Origin: Zea mays
Taxonomy: Eukaryota; Streptophyta; Magnoliopsida; Poales; Poaceae
Direction of reading: 5' to 3'
NCBI RefSeq assembly: GCF_902167145.1
Contig: NC_050102.1
Coordinates: 7,254,850-7,318,849 of the forward strand
Length of the DNA: 64,000 bases
Shown: positions 30,615 to 42,461 of the stretch, one piece after another
Position numbering within the stretch: position 1 is the stretch's first letter
Layout of the letters: every line of letters starts with the position of its first letter
Translations under genes and position numbers: made by a program
Notes under the pieces: generated by a model
What the model was told of the DNA's origin: nothing
The model's input: only the letters and a program-made list of their open reading frames with translations
Database searches by the model: none

Positions 30615-31853
30615 TTAAGAAGATCTAGGGAAAAGATGGGGGAAGTCTACGCGAAGCTCTTCTTCTCTCTCCCAAGTAGCTTCATCTTCACCGTGGTGAC
30701 TCCATTGTACTCTACACATCTTTATCACCTTATTTCTTGTAACTCGAGTCAAAGTGTCCAGAATCTTGACAGGGTATTCTGCATAAGTCAGATCATCATG
30801 AACACTAAGGTCTTCTATTGGTAGTTGCTCCTCAGGTACCCTGAGACATTTCTTCAGCTGAGATACATGGAATACATCATGTACATCTGACAGATGATCA
30901 GGTAACTCCAGTCGATATGCAACTTCTCCCACTCGCTTTAAGATCAAGAAAGGTCCAATGAAGCGAGGGGACAACTTTCCTTTGACTTTAAATCTCCTCA
31001 TACCCCGGATTGGTGACACCTTCAGATACACGTGATCACCCTCCTTAAACTCCAGTAGTCTTCTCCGGGTATCAGCATAGCTCTTCCGTCTTGATTGTGC
31101 AATTCTCAAATTCTCCCTTATCATTCGAACTTCTGCTTCTGCCTCTTGAATAAGCTCAGGTCCAAAGAACTGTCTTTCTCCAGTCTGATCCCAATATAGA
31201 GGAGTCCTGCATTTTCTGTCATATAGAGCCTCAAACGGTGACATCTTCAAACCGGCTTCGTAACTATTATTATATGAGAACTCGTCATAAGGTAGATTCT
31301 TGTCCCAACTACTACCATGCTGAAGGGCACAAGCTCTCAACATGTCCTCCAATACTTGATTAGTCCTTTCAGTCTGAGGATGGTAGGCTGAGCTAAAATT
31401 CAACTTTGTATCCAAGCTCTCATGCAACTTCTTCCAAAATCGAGAAGTGAACTGCGATCCTCGATCAGACACGATCTTCTTAGGTACTCCATGTAGACAA
31501 ACTATCCGAGTCATATACAATTTTGCTAATTTGGCTCCCGTATAATTAGTCCTCACAGGTATGAAATGAGCCACTTTTGTCAATCTGTCCACAATTACCC
31601 AAATAGAGTCATACCCAGCAGGGGTGCGGGGTAGTCCAACAATAAAATCCATACCAATTTCTTCCCATTTCCACTTAGGAATCTTAAGCGGGTGCAATAG
31701 TCCAGCGGGTCTTTGATGTTCGGCCTTAACTCTTTGACACACATCGCACATAGCCACATGTGTAGCCATATCTCTCTTCAGTCCATACCACCAATATTTT
31801 TGCTTCAAATCCTGATACATCTTGGTACTACCAGGATGAATAGAATAATCCAA
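30615..31853 (-). CDS. gypsy integrase with C-terminal chromodomain
   Basis: A 412-residue stretch. HHCC region: YSIHPGSTKMYQDLKQKYWW then CDVCQRVKAEHQRPAG. DDE core: GMDFIVGLPRT (D), VSDRGSQFTSRFWK (D) and YHPQTERTNQVLEDMLRAC (E); here DGQ-type residues usually found between PQT and ERT are absent, a likely 3-codon loss beside the active site. The C-terminus KILDTLTRVTRNKVIKM, VQWSHHGEDEATWEREEEL is a chromodomain, which in chromoviruses is linked to targeting of heterochromatin. It is in the same frame as the next two entries, from which it is separated by a stop. Confidence 0.85.
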   Translation of the reverse strand: MDYSIHPGSTKMYQDLKQKYWWYGLKRDMATHVAMCDVCQRVKAEHQRPAGLLHPLKIPKWKWEEIGMDFIVGLPRTPAGYDSIWVIVDRLTKVAHFIPVRTNYTGAKLAKLYMTRIVCLHGVPKKIVSDRGSQFTSRFWKKLHESLDTKLNFSSAYHPQTERTNQVLEDMLRACALQHGSSWDKNLPYDEFSYNNSYEAGLKMSPFEALYDRKCRTPLYWDQTGERQFFGPELIQEAEAEVRMIRENLRIAQSRRKSYADTRRRLLEFKEGDHVYLKVSPIRGMRRFKVKGKLSPRFIGPFLILKRVGEVAYRLELPDHLSDVHDVFHVSQLKKCLRVPEEQLPIEDLSVHDDLTYAEYPVKILDTLTRVTRNKVIKMCRVQWSHHGEDEATWEREEELRVDFPHLFPRSS

Positions 31854-31904
31854 GTTATGGGCTTCCTTTAAAATAGTCTCACGAAGGCTTTCAATCTCAG
31901 GAAC

Positions 31905-32333
31905 TCATATCCGATCCTTGAACCATATAGTACCTTGCTCATCCTCCGTGAATTCCGGAACTCTTCCTTCAGTAATAAGATCCTTAATCTCTTGAATCTT
32001 AGCATCACCAACCTGACCTTTACGAATCTCTTGCTCCAAGGTAGGTTCCAACTCAATGGTAACTCCTTCAGTGTGAGTAACAATTCCCAAATTGAGTCTC
32101 TCAAAGTCTTTTGCTAATTCATCGGGTAGCTGGACAACGAAAGCGGAGTGAACCTGCTCCTTCCGACTCAAGGCATCTGCAACCAAATTTTCCTTGCCCG
32201 GATGATAGTGAATCTCCAAATCATAATCCTTAATGAGCTCCAACCAACGGCGTTGCCTAAGGTTGAGATCCTTCTGAGCGAATATATACTTCAAACTCTT
32301 ATGATCCGTGTACACTTGACACTTAGTTCCCAT
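31905..32333 (-). pseudogene. gypsy RNase H segment between two premature stops
   Basis: [40 protein letters not shown] and ADALSRK are the second half of RNase H; then the linker to integrase follows. It shares one frame with the RT upstream and the integrase downstream. A TGA at 32346-32348 replaces a Trp (KIWRHY expected) and a second TGA at 31905-31907 follows FKDRI. Confidence 0.8.
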
Positions 32334-32345
32334 AATGTAATGTCT

Positions 32346-33629
32346 TCAAATCTTAAGTGCATGCACAACTGCTGTCAGCTTTAAATCATGAGTGGGGTAG
32401 TTCAATTCATGTTTCCGCAACTGACGAGATACATAGGTGATCACATGTCCTTCCTGCATGAGCACACATCCCAATCCTTGGCCACATGCATCACAATAAA
32501 TATCAAATCCTTTCTGTAAATCTGGCATAACCAACACCGGTGGAGACATCAATCTCTTCTTTAATTGTTCAAAGCTTTCTTGACATTTATCTTCCCACTT
32601 AAATTCTCTGCCCTTCTCCAGAAGCGAGGTCATAGGCTTGGCAATCTTAGAGAATCCTTCAATAAATCTTCGATAATATCCTGCAAGCCCCAAGAAACTC
32701 CGAATCTCAGTAACTGTAGTGGGCACTCTCCACTCCATAATCTCCTTGACCTTAGCAGGATCCACTGCTATTCCTCCATTAGAAATAATATGTCCAAGAA
32801 ATGGCACCTTGTCAATCCAAAACTCGCATTTACTGAACTTGGCATAGAGTTGATTATCTCTTAGCTTCTGTAGCACCAACCTCAGGTGTTTCTCATGATC
32901 ACTTTCACTCTTAGAATAGATAAGAATATCGTCGATGAACACCACGACGAATCTGTCCAAATACTCCATAAACACCTTATTCATCAAATTCATGAAATAA
33001 GCTGGTGCATTAGTTAGTCCAAATGACATAACAGTAAACTCATATAATCCATATCGAGTCGAGAAAGCCGTCTTGGGAATATCCGATGGTCTAATCCTCA
33101 TCTGATGGTATCCCGATCGGAGATCGATCTTCGAAAATACTCTTGCACCTCGCATCTGATCAAACAAATCCTCAATGCGGGACAACGGATACTTGTTCTT
33201 CACCGTAACATCATTAAGAGATCTATAATCCACACACATCCGCTGCGATCCATTCTTCTTCTGTACAAACAAGACCGGTGCTCCCCAAGGTGAGGAACTC
33301 GGACGAATGTACCCAGCATCTTGTAACTCAGTTAACTGCTTCTTAAGTTCCTTCAATTCTTCTACAGACATCCTGTATGGCCGTTTGAAAATAGGGGCAG
33401 TCCCAGGTAACAGATCAATCACAAACTCAACTTCCCTATCTGGTGGCATCCCTGGTAACTCTTCTAGAAAGACATCCGGAAAATCCTTAACCACACGGAT
33501 GTTGTCACCAACAAACTTCCCATCTACTAAAAATGCCGCTAGTCTGATGGTGGTAGTTACTGCAACTTCAACTTCAAATCTTTGTCCTTTGGAACTGGTG
33601 AGTTCTACGGTTCCTTTAGCACAGTGCAT
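32346..33629 (-). CDS. gypsy reverse transcriptase and start of RNase H
   Basis: 427 codons: the end of the protease region ([20 protein letters not shown]), then RT with [52 protein letters not shown] and the catalytic FIDDILIYS. The RNase H start is [18 protein letters not shown], and [14 protein letters not shown] follows. It is cut by a TGA at 32346. The Met at 33629 is internal; gag and the protease active site upstream are deleted, since only 566 bp separate it from the LTR. Confidence 0.85.
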   Translation of the reverse strand: MHCAKGTVELTSSKGQRFEVEVAVTTTIRLAAFLVDGKFVGDNIRVVKDFPDVFLEELPGMPPDREVEFVIDLLPGTAPIFKRPYRMSVEELKELKKQLTELQDAGYIRPSSSPWGAPVLFVQKKNGSQRMCVDYRSLNDVTVKNKYPLSRIEDLFDQMRGARVFSKIDLRSGYHQMRIRPSDIPKTAFSTRYGLYEFTVMSFGLTNAPAYFMNLMNKVFMEYLDRFVVVFIDDILIYSKSESDHEKHLRLVLQKLRDNQLYAKFSKCEFWIDKVPFLGHIISNGGIAVDPAKVKEIMEWRVPTTVTEIRSFLGLAGYYRRFIEGFSKIAKPMTSLLEKGREFKWEDKCQESFEQLKKRLMSPPVLVMPDLQKGFDIYCDACGQGLGCVLMQEGHVITYVSRQLRKHELNYPTHDLKLTAVVHALKI

Positions 33630-34195
33630 AAACTGCCTTTGCCTTTCTTAACCATGACATACCAAGGATTACGTCTATACTGCTCTCTTCTAACAGTATA
33701 GGGGTAGCCCATCTGGGTTAGAAACACAGGGTAAGAAAGCAAGGATTATAGACAAGGCGAGTAATTACGAGGAATGTTGCTGCGGGGAATTTATTAGCTA
33801 AGTAGATTAGTGTGTCACCTACTAAAGCTAATACATTACCTTATGGTGGTACATGCTAAGATGCCCGACTATAATGTTTCAATCAATCAAAGAAGCAAAT
33901 CAAGCAGTTATCATCAGAACAATCAACCAACATTTTTTACAGAGAAATTAGTTGTAATTTTGTCTTAGGTCTCCTATCTCTTAAAAATGTCATAGGGGTA
34001 GGGATTCCAAGGTTTGAAATCCATCTTGTCTCAGAGTAGAAAATGTAAGAATGATCAGAGTAGAACAGTAGAAGGTGAGACAGGATCAAGACAAGATGAG
34101 TATAGAAAGAATCAGAGTAAGATAAGTAGGTAAGGGTTTATCCATTTTCTAACTAGGTTTCGTCCTACAGTCAACATTTCCTCTGATACCACTTC
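33630..34195 (-). promoter_or_regulatory. leader with primer-binding site; gag deleted
   Basis: The primer-binding site tggtatcagag occupies 34181-34191 on -, 4 bases from the LTR. Between it and the RT frame only non-coding leader-like sequence and a short protease-side tail remain. Confidence 0.8.
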
Positions 34196-37100
34196 TGTCA
34201 CACCCGGATTTTAGGGTCCAAAACCCGGGCGCGAACATAATCACCAGGTGTGCTGGGACCAAGTCTCACACATATGATGAATCATGGCACATGATCGAAT
34301 GTCACATATTTACTACATAACAGGAGTTCTATACAAAATAAATAAATAATTACATTATAAGGAGACAACGGTCCAGCAACCCAAAGTTGACTGGGAGACG
34401 ACGGCCTAGATTTCTCACGAACACATTGCAGCATCCTCCAAGCGCCTCATCCTGCGGTACCTGTTCTTGACCTGTGGGGGGTGTGAGACAACAAGAGTGA
34501 GCTCACATACGTTCATCGCTCAACAAGTTGTGGGGAATAATGTGCATGAACTCGCCAAAGGTGGGAGCTCACGTGAAGTGTAAGGCTTACCAAAGAGGAT
34601 GGTTAGAGCTGAGCATTGCTTTTAAAGTTGGTCAAAATTTTATTAGCAATTACTAAGTATAAGTAAATACCAACCCAATTAAGTAGTAGAACAGAAGTAA
34701 CAACCTCACCTGCGATGCAATGCATATGACAAATTGAGTTTAAGTTCCATAATTTAATCATGTGAGTGTCCGAGCCGCTCATGACCGTGAGCACGGCTAG
34801 TATACCAGTTTTACACTCTGCAGAGGTTGCACATCTTTACCCACAAGTCGTGTTACCCATTTGCCACGGAGTTGATCAGACTCCATACACCTCTACCGAG
34901 GAAGCGAGGCAGGGTACCACTACGAGGCCTTTACAAAGTTCCACTAGCTTCAGACTACCCGCTACAGTTTATAGGAAGCTCCAGTTCAGGGTTCTTGCCT
35001 GACCGCCATCGCAGCAAAATCAACCCAAGGACCTCCCTACACTGACCACTCCCCTACTGCCCTTGCCCCTTTCGGGTAAGGTAGCCCTCCACTAGCTTTC
35101 CTAGTTAATCAGCCAAGGGCGTCCCATTATACCCTTGTGGTAGCACTGTTTTCCCGGGTGGTTCTCCATGTTCCCATTAACATAATGATCTTATCATAAA
35201 CATAAAATAATGAACAGATAATAGAAAGTGTAATCATGAGTCATAAATATCTTTATACCCAAATCCACATAAAGCAATAGCATGTACTACCCAAAAATTT
35301 AGTAGTAAAACCAGTGGTGAAACAAGGTATAAAGATAGTCAAATCTAGGGTAACCTATTGGGTCCCAGCAAAATTAACCTATGCAGATCATTATGATTAA
35401 TAAGAACATGAATGGGTAAAAGAAGTGATCAAGGGCACAACTTGCCTTCAATGAGCTCCTGCTCAGCTATCTCTACTTGCTGAACCTCAGAATCCTCTGT
35501 TGCTTGCTCGTCTACTCGCATCAATACAATACATACATAGTATAGCATAAATTAACATCACACCAAACATATACATAAAATACACAGTAATAATCTAGAC
35601 ATTAAAATAAGATCATAGGAACTGGAATTATTAATTTTGGAGTTATAGATTTTAAGTTACGAATTTTCTAATGTTTTATCTGCTTAATACAAGATTAAGT
35701 ACTAGAATAATTCTAATGTGCTTTTCATGCCAAAACAGTGGCACAAATAGATAGACAATAATATTATGAAAATTTAGAAACTGGAATGGACCAATTTGGA
35801 GTTCATATGAATTTTCTACAAATTAAACAAGTTCTAGGATTTATTTTCACACTAAAAATCCTTTTTCTAATAAGTTTTCTCTGGTTTTGTAATTCTCTGG
35901 ACTGGGCCTCAATTACAGGAAACTGCAGGGGCTACGGTGTAAGAATTCCACAGACTCAGGGAGACACCCGAGCGGACTGCGGGTTGGTTTCCTAAAAATA
36001 GGAGGGCTCTTATGCAAAACAGGTACGACGAAGGGGTACCGAGCATCCAGGGCCGCACGATCAAGATCCGGTGCACCAGATAAAACCTTCAATCGGTACG
36101 CAGCACCAACCGCTAGATCGGGATCTGACGGCCCGGATCCAATGTAACCGAATAGCTTATCAACGATCTAATCCGGTCCGCTCAGGATGGATCCAACGGT
36201 CCGGGTCAGAATAACCAAAGGGGAAGAGCTGAGTCTAATCGTAACCGTCCACGTTGAGATCAACGTCGCACGACCCTTTACCCCATCCCGCAATACAGGA
36301 TGGCGACGCCGCCCAACCACGGCGATGCACCATCGCCGGTGACACGCCATCATTCTCCCAGATGCCTCATTCTCGAATCCGAAGCGCTCTACCCGAATTG
36401 AAGTCAAAGTGAGTAGGTTGAGACTGCTATTACCGATATTCGCGCAGGGGTGAGCCTTATCCACGAGAAGGGGCGGATGCGCGGTGGTGCTAGATCTCCG
36501 GCAAGGAATTGAAGACGCCCTGAGGGGTATCCCATTATGGCGTGGCCACGGAAACGTTCCCCGCGGTTCGACGGAGCGAGCGAGCAGGCGACAGCACTCA
36601 ATCGACGGTGTTGGTGCGAATTCCACTGCGGTGGTGTGGAATCCCAGGACCCGGCTGCACCCGCGGCGTCAATCCGGCCGCGACATCGAAGCCCGGCCAC
36701 CGTGGTTGCGTCCTGGCGAGCGCTTCCCCGTACGCGAAGCTCCCTAGCGGCGGCATCCTCTCTGTTCCTCAGCTCTCTCAGGGATTAGCTCAGTCTGCGC
36801 GCACGGCGATGTGGATTTCTCCCCATTTCTCTTCGTTCTGCCTCAGTGAACTCCCTTGATGGCTCTTGCGCGGGATAGCGGAAGGGGGAACAGAAGCGCC
36901 CCAGGGTTTTATTCCTACGGTTGGGCTCGGTCAGCGGCAGTTTTGCGGAGCTCGCGCGAGGGGGTTGTGATCCGGTCGGCGCGGCGCTTCTCGCGCGATG
37001 GCGATTGACGAAGGCTGGAAGGTGGACGAATGGGTCCACGCGCAGTGAAATGGTGAGGACGAGCGCGCAAGAGAGTGACCGCCCAGTGGGGCCCTCAAGT

Positions 37101-37648
37101 CGGCACACACACGCGCGCGTGAGGGGCTGACGGCACGGGCCCGCCTGTCGGCGCCCACGACCGCAGTCTGGGCCGCGCGTGGTGGATGGGTGAGTGGGTT
37201 GAATTGGGTGGCCGCTGGCCCATATGAGGTTTTGTCTTTTTCTTTTATTTGTTCATTTTCCTATTTCCTTTCCTCCCTTTCCAATTCAAATTTAATCCTA
37301 GTTTAAACTTAAACTTATGACAAACTTATCCTAAAATTATATTGTGAGATTAGAAGTAATAATTTTAAAAATATAACTATACATATATTATTTATATTTT
37401 TATATCCTTTCTTTTCCTCTCCTTTTTCCTCAAATCCTCTTCATTATTATTTTATTTTTATTCATATTACTATTGTTTTAAATGCACAAACAAAAATCCA
37501 ATATTATGCAATGGTTTATTTGTGTCTCAGTAATGATTTACTCATTTTTACACATGAGTAGCCACATGTGATGATAAATAGAGATTCACACACATATAAA
37601 GGAGAGCAGTTTTCTACTTTTGTTCTTACTTACACTTTGGGTATTACA
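34196..37648 (-). repeat. LTR (5' LTR of the - strand element)
   Basis: Starts tgtcacacccgg on +, ends gtattaca at 37648, followed by TSD tgtaa. It matches 27125-30576 apart from scattered substitutions. Confidence 0.92.
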
Positions 37649-37670
37649 TGTAAACAGAGGAGGCCATATC

Positions 37671-38362
37671 TAGAGATGGCAACGGGTACAAACCCGCTGG
37701 GTTTTGCCGTCCCAAACCCGTACCCGTGAAAAATATCTGTGCCCATTAAAAAACCCGTACCCGTGACGGGTTTGAGATTTTGCCCAAACCCATACCCATC
37801 GGGTTAACGGGTACCCATGGGTTACCCGCGGGTTTCATCTCCAATATAATTATCTTCTCATAATCAATAAGTATCGTAATGATTAATGATATCATGATCC
37901 AAAATCTATGTAATGAACAACGAGTTCATGATTTGGTATAAAATTATTAGTAGAGAGAATGAAATACAAATAATAAGTTGTATAATTAAGTGACCTTGCA
38001 CTAAGTTATCCATCCACCACATATATAACGCTAGTAAAAACTATAATAGCAAGCAAGCAACACTCTCACCGATTACTGATACATTCACCAATTGTTAAAA
38101 ATTATGAAGTAAATAAGGAATAACAAGTTTGTTGTTCGTTTATAAAATAAAATGACAATATGCACTAGGTTTGGTCGGGTTTAAAAAACCCACGGGTTCA
38201 CGGGTTTGGGTACTATAGGAACAAACTCGTACCCATAAACCCGCTGGGTACAGATTTATGCCCATTAACAAACTCATGGGTATGAAAATTGGCCCAAACC
38301 CGTACCCTAATGGGGTAAAAACCCATCGGGTTTCGGGTTTCGGGTACCCATTGCCATCTCTA
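37671..38362. mobile_element. hAT MITE rich in 'aaacccgtaccc' phrases (692 bp)
   Basis: Ends tagagatggcaa(c)gggta and tacccattgccatctcta, with perfect 8-bp duplication gccatatc at 37663-37670 and 38363-38370. Both subterminal regions repeat cgggtaccc-type phrases in opposite orientation. The centre is AT-rich. Confidence 0.88.
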
Positions 38363-38370
38363 GCCATATC

Positions 38371-39566
38371 ACACATATGTGCTCTATTAGCTTAGATGGG
38401 CTCTAAATGTAGCTTCAAGTGTGATAGCTTAGTTCACCGGCCGGGCTTCTTGTGGTGGAATCTGCCCACCGAGTTCAATTTTGTGACTTCAGCATATGGG
38501 AACTAAATCATCTTTTGAGGGTAAATATGGTATACCTTGTCTTTACATGGCAAGGTCCAAGTGAGTACTTAAGCCCACATGACTGTCTTTACATGGCATA
38601 CCCTGTCTTGATTATATAGACCATGTCCTATATAATGATGGTCCAGCCTTGGTCGCTCACGAACCCCACCGTGAATCTAGACAGAGACACCATCTAGCTA
38701 CTCTAAACTTATTTTGATCAATTATAATAAATAATAAACCACATCTACATATGCAAACTATCAAATAACTTTCTCAATATAAAATAATTTATAAATAAAA
38801 AAATTACCATATTTACCAATCTACCCTCCCCCCAAATTTCTCTATTTTTGAACCATAAAATAAGCTATACTAGCAATGAAAGGAAATACGTGTAGTTATC
38901 TTGATCAACTACTATAAACTTTATTCTTCTACATGTGTATACTATCAAGTGAATTTGAGCTTAATTGGTGTATAAATGGAAAAGAACCACATACCCCCAA
39001 TCTAAAAAACCACAAATTTCTATATTTCTAAACCCTGAAATGAGATATATAATAGCAACAGAAGATGGATATTTATTTTGATCAAGTGCCATAATGTTTT
39101 TTTTCTTCTAAACATGCAAACTATCAAATAAATTCTAGCTCAAATGGCATATTAATAAAAAAATTACCCCATTATTCCTATTATAAAAACCATAAATCCT
39201 TATATTTATAAACCATGGAATGTGTTATAATAGCAATGCAAGAGGGTGATAAAGTTGCTAACCATTAGAACCCTGAAATGGACGGAGGAATGAACTATTC
39301 ACAAATAGCTCAAGCAAGAACAAAGCGCTTTAAATGACTGGAGGGCTCGGGCTAGAGGATAAGAAAGATGGATATATATAGCTAACAACTATTGTCTTGA
39401 TTAGTGGCTTCAGCTATCATTAAGAGCTGATTTAGTGGTAAGGGAATTGGAGAGAATCCATAGAAGAGTAAATCCCTTCCTATTTAAGCCCTGAAAGGTG
39501 ATCTTTCGTCCTAGCTAGAGCCATCAACCTAGACAAAAAACCTCACTGGCCTGTCTACAAAGGTAG
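38371..39566. other. intergenic DNA with a diverged tandem array
   Basis: No gene seen. 38705-39245 is a tandem array described separately. The flanking 330 bp on each side show no recognised feature. Confidence 0.5.
38705..39245. repeat. AT-rich tandem repeat, period about 180 bp, about 3 copies
   Basis: aaactatcaaataa-type starts occur near 38757, 38938 and 39118. Each is followed at similar spacing by ttaccat/tacccc, an 'aatttctatatttctaaacc' block, 'taatagcaa' and 'ttgatcaa'. Divergence between units is high. It does not match the knob 180-bp or CentC repeats as I remember them. Confidence 0.65.
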
Positions 39567-39571
39567 CATAT

Positions 39572-40806
39572 TGAAAGTCGCCTAGAGGGGAGGGTGAATA
39601 GGTGAAACCTAAAAATTATGAACTTTGAATACGCACTACACCCAGGGTTAGCATTAGAAATAATTCGAAGTGCGGAAGATAATTCTCCTTGCTATGAGTT
39701 GCTCATTCAATGCAGATAACCTTGGGAGCAAACTCAAACCAATATGAGCAAGAGAACTTTTAGGGTAGGGGAAAAGGGAAAACAAATCTAGTTGAGAATA
39801 ACACAAATGAACACGGTGATTTGTTTACCGAGGTTCGGTTCCAAAGAACCTAGTCCCGTGAAGAGGCCACAAAGGCCGGGTCTATTCCAACCCTTCCCCC
39901 CCCCTCAATCGGTCATACAGATCGATTGAGTGCTTCTCCTTAATTATTTGGGTCACTAAGACTCCGCAAGGATCACCACACACTTAGATGTCTCTTGCTA
40001 GCTTTACAAAGCACTTGAAAAATTAGAGTGAGAAGGAAAAAGCAATCCAAGCAACAAAAGAAACACTAAACACCCTCTCTCAAGTCACTAAGCAATTGGG
40101 TTGATTTTGAGGCTTGGAGAGGATTTGATCTTTTGATTGTGTCTTGGAGTGTAGGCTATTGCTCTTGTATTGAATATGGAGTTCAGAAAACTTGGATGAC
40201 TTGAATGGAGGTGGTTGGGGTATTTATAGCCCAACCACTATTCCAGTAGTTGCTGTCGATGGGCACACCGGACAGTCCGGTGGCACACCGAACATGACAC
40301 TGTTCATTGTCTGGTGCATGCCATGTCAGCAGACCGTTAGGGTTTAGAGCAGTTGACCGTTGAAGTCCTTTGTCCTCTTGCGGCACCGGACAGTCCGGTG
40401 TGTTCTGACTTCTGACTGCGATGTCCACTGTTCACTGTTCACCGCAGTCAACCGTTGGGCGTAGTTGACCGTTGCTTCGTTGGCTCACCAGACATGTCCG
40501 GTGCACACCGGACAGTCCGGTGAATTATAGCATAGCGACTCTGTGAAAAACCCGAGAGCGGCCAGTTCATGGGGTGCCTTGGCTTGGGCACCGGACAGTG
40601 TCCGGTGCGCCACTAGCAACACCAATGCTTGTCTTTGCTCCAAACTTTGTAGAGTTTTTCAACTTATTTTCTTTGTTGGTTTATGCTAAACTTTATGCAC
40701 CTGAGATAAATGACAACTAGGCAAACTAGTTAGTCCACGTGGTTTGTGATGGACGTCAAACACCAAAATCGATTATAGGAAATGTTTTAAACCCATTTCC
40801 CTTTCA
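39572..40806 (-). repeat. Copia LTR (1235 bp)
   Basis: TGAAAG...CTTTCA ends, with the polypurine tract (agagggagatt on -) just beyond at 40807. Contains several caccggacagtccggtg palindromes between 40260 and 40610. Confidence 0.85.
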
Positions 40807-41519
40807 ATCTCTCCCTTTTGGGTGATTGATGCCAACACAAACCAAAGCAAATATAAAGTGTAGGAATGTAACTAGTTTGCAATTTGTCAGTTGTGCATAA
40901 GTTACTTTGAATTTAAACCAACCGAAAGTATTTCTAAGTATATATGATTGCTTTCTTATATTTTAACATTTTGGACCACATTCACGTCACTTAGGTTGTT
41001 TTTACAAATCTTTTGAGAAAAGTCTTTTCAAAATCTTTTGTAAATAGCCAATGATATTAAGAATATGATTTTAAAAAACATTTTCAAGATTTTGAAAAAT
41101 TCTCCCCTTGTTTCAAATGCTTTTCCTTTGGCTAAATAAAAGCTCCCCCTGAAGAATTTCTCCCCTTAGTTGTCAAGAGGGTTTTTGTAATTTGAAATTT
41201 CTCCCCCTTAGTAATATAGTTTTTGAAAAACAGGGTGGTGGTGTGGTCCTTTTGCTTTGGGCCTTTAATTCTCCCCCTTTGGCATTAATCGTAAAAAACG
41301 AAGAACTTGAGAGGCCTACAAATTCTCCTTCAATGAATATGAATGAAAATTTATAAGGAGTGCAAAGGATGGATGATACTCATCCTCAATTTTCCTTTCA
41401 ATCTAAGACTAATCATAGAGATACTCATGGAAGCACATTAGTCTTAGCCTTGGCACAAGAAGAATAAGAAATATGCATTTGTACCAAATAAAAGAGACAT
41501 AATCAAAGGTATATAAATG

Positions 41520-41965
41520 AGCAATATGTGCAATGTTTCAACCAAAGTTCTAAGAATCTAATATGTTTAGCTCATTCCTAAGCTTACTAAAAGTCTTTTC
41601 ATCTAAGGGCTTGGTAAAGATATCGGCTAATTGGTTGTGTTAGCATAAGCAATTTCGATATCTTCTTTTGTTGGTGATCTCTCAAAAAGTGATACCGGAT
41701 GTCTATATGCTTTAGTGCGGATGTATTCAACGGGATTATCCGCTATGCGGATTGCACTCTCATTATCACATCACATAGGAGAGGGACTTTTGCTCAACTT
41801 GTAGCCATAGTCCCTAAGAGTTTGCCTCATCTAGAGTAATGGTGCACAACAATGGCATGCAACAATATACTCGGCTTCGGCGGTGGATAGAGCTACTGAG
41901 TTTTGTTTCTTTGAAGCCCAAGACACCAGGGATTTTTCCTAAACTGACAAGTCCCTGATGTGCTA
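41520..41965 (-). pseudogene. Copia RNase H C-terminal remnant
   Basis: The + strand text (ggcttggtaaagatatcggc, attatcacatcacatagg, tactcggcttcggcggtgga) is the reverse complement of the Copia RNase H end seen intact at 55680-56060, with substitutions and small gaps. The match ends at gatgtgct, 41965. Confidence 0.75.
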
Positions 41966-42433
41966 AAAGACCTTATAGTCCTCAATAATTTATGTTAAGA
42001 TTATAGGAGTTTACCAGGGATATAAATATACTTTTATCCGGGCTGCGTCTCGTGCCTATAAATAGATGAACAGTAGCACCGTACTGTTCACGCTGGATTG
42101 TAATCTCTCTCACGCCATTCTTGCTCTCTCACCTTCTGGCAAGCCGAATGTATTATTGTAATATGAATATTTTCAACGTTTATTTATGTACAATAAAGAT
42201 AAATGAATCATGAATATATAACAAATATTATCTTCATTCATCTGTATTCTTTCATTTTCTTACTTATATTCATGTTTATATCATAAAATGATGAAGGTAT
42301 GTTTTTCATGACCTTTGTCTAAAGATCATTATATCCACGATGATATAATGCTTCGAATGACGAAGGTTTTTAACCATTAACAATTGTATTATCTTGTTCT
42401 TAATTTATAGCATTTGAGAACAAGTGACCAACA
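41966..42433 (+). repeat. fragment of a different Copia-type LTR
   Basis: Contains gcctataaatagatgaacag, a TATA box and start region typical of maize Opie/Ji/Ruda-like LTRs as I remember them, then cgaatgacgaaggttttta, and ends gtgaccaaca at 42433. The left end is not a clear LTR start, so it may be truncated. Confidence 0.5.
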
Positions 42434-42461
42434 GTTTTAAACCTATTTTCCTTTCACATAT

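Larger units (their letters stand above)
27125..37648 (-). mobile_element. chromodomain Ty3/gypsy element (Tekay/Del type), gag-deleted
   Basis: Two LTRs of 3452 and 3453 bp are flanked by a perfect 5-bp duplication tgtaa (27120-27124 and 37649-37653). Next to the right LTR is the primer-binding site tggtatcagag (complementary to initiator Met tRNA), so transcription runs on -. The 3.6 kb inside holds RT, RNase H, integrase and chromodomain but lacks gag and most of protease, so it is non-autonomous. The LTRs differ at only a small number of positions by eye, pointing to recent insertion. Confidence 0.92.
39572..42456 (-). mobile_element. Copia element with deleted interior, containing a foreign LTR fragment
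   Basis: It starts tgaaagtcgcc at 39572 and ends cctttca at 42456, flanked by the perfect 5-bp duplication catat (39567-39571 and 42457-42461). The complete LTR is 39572-40806. Internal non-coding sequence and a decayed RNase H (antisense on +) run to about 41965. A piece of another retrotransposon LTR (41966-42433) replaces the rest, leaving 23 bp of the second LTR. It is the same family as 53580-57483. Confidence 0.8.
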
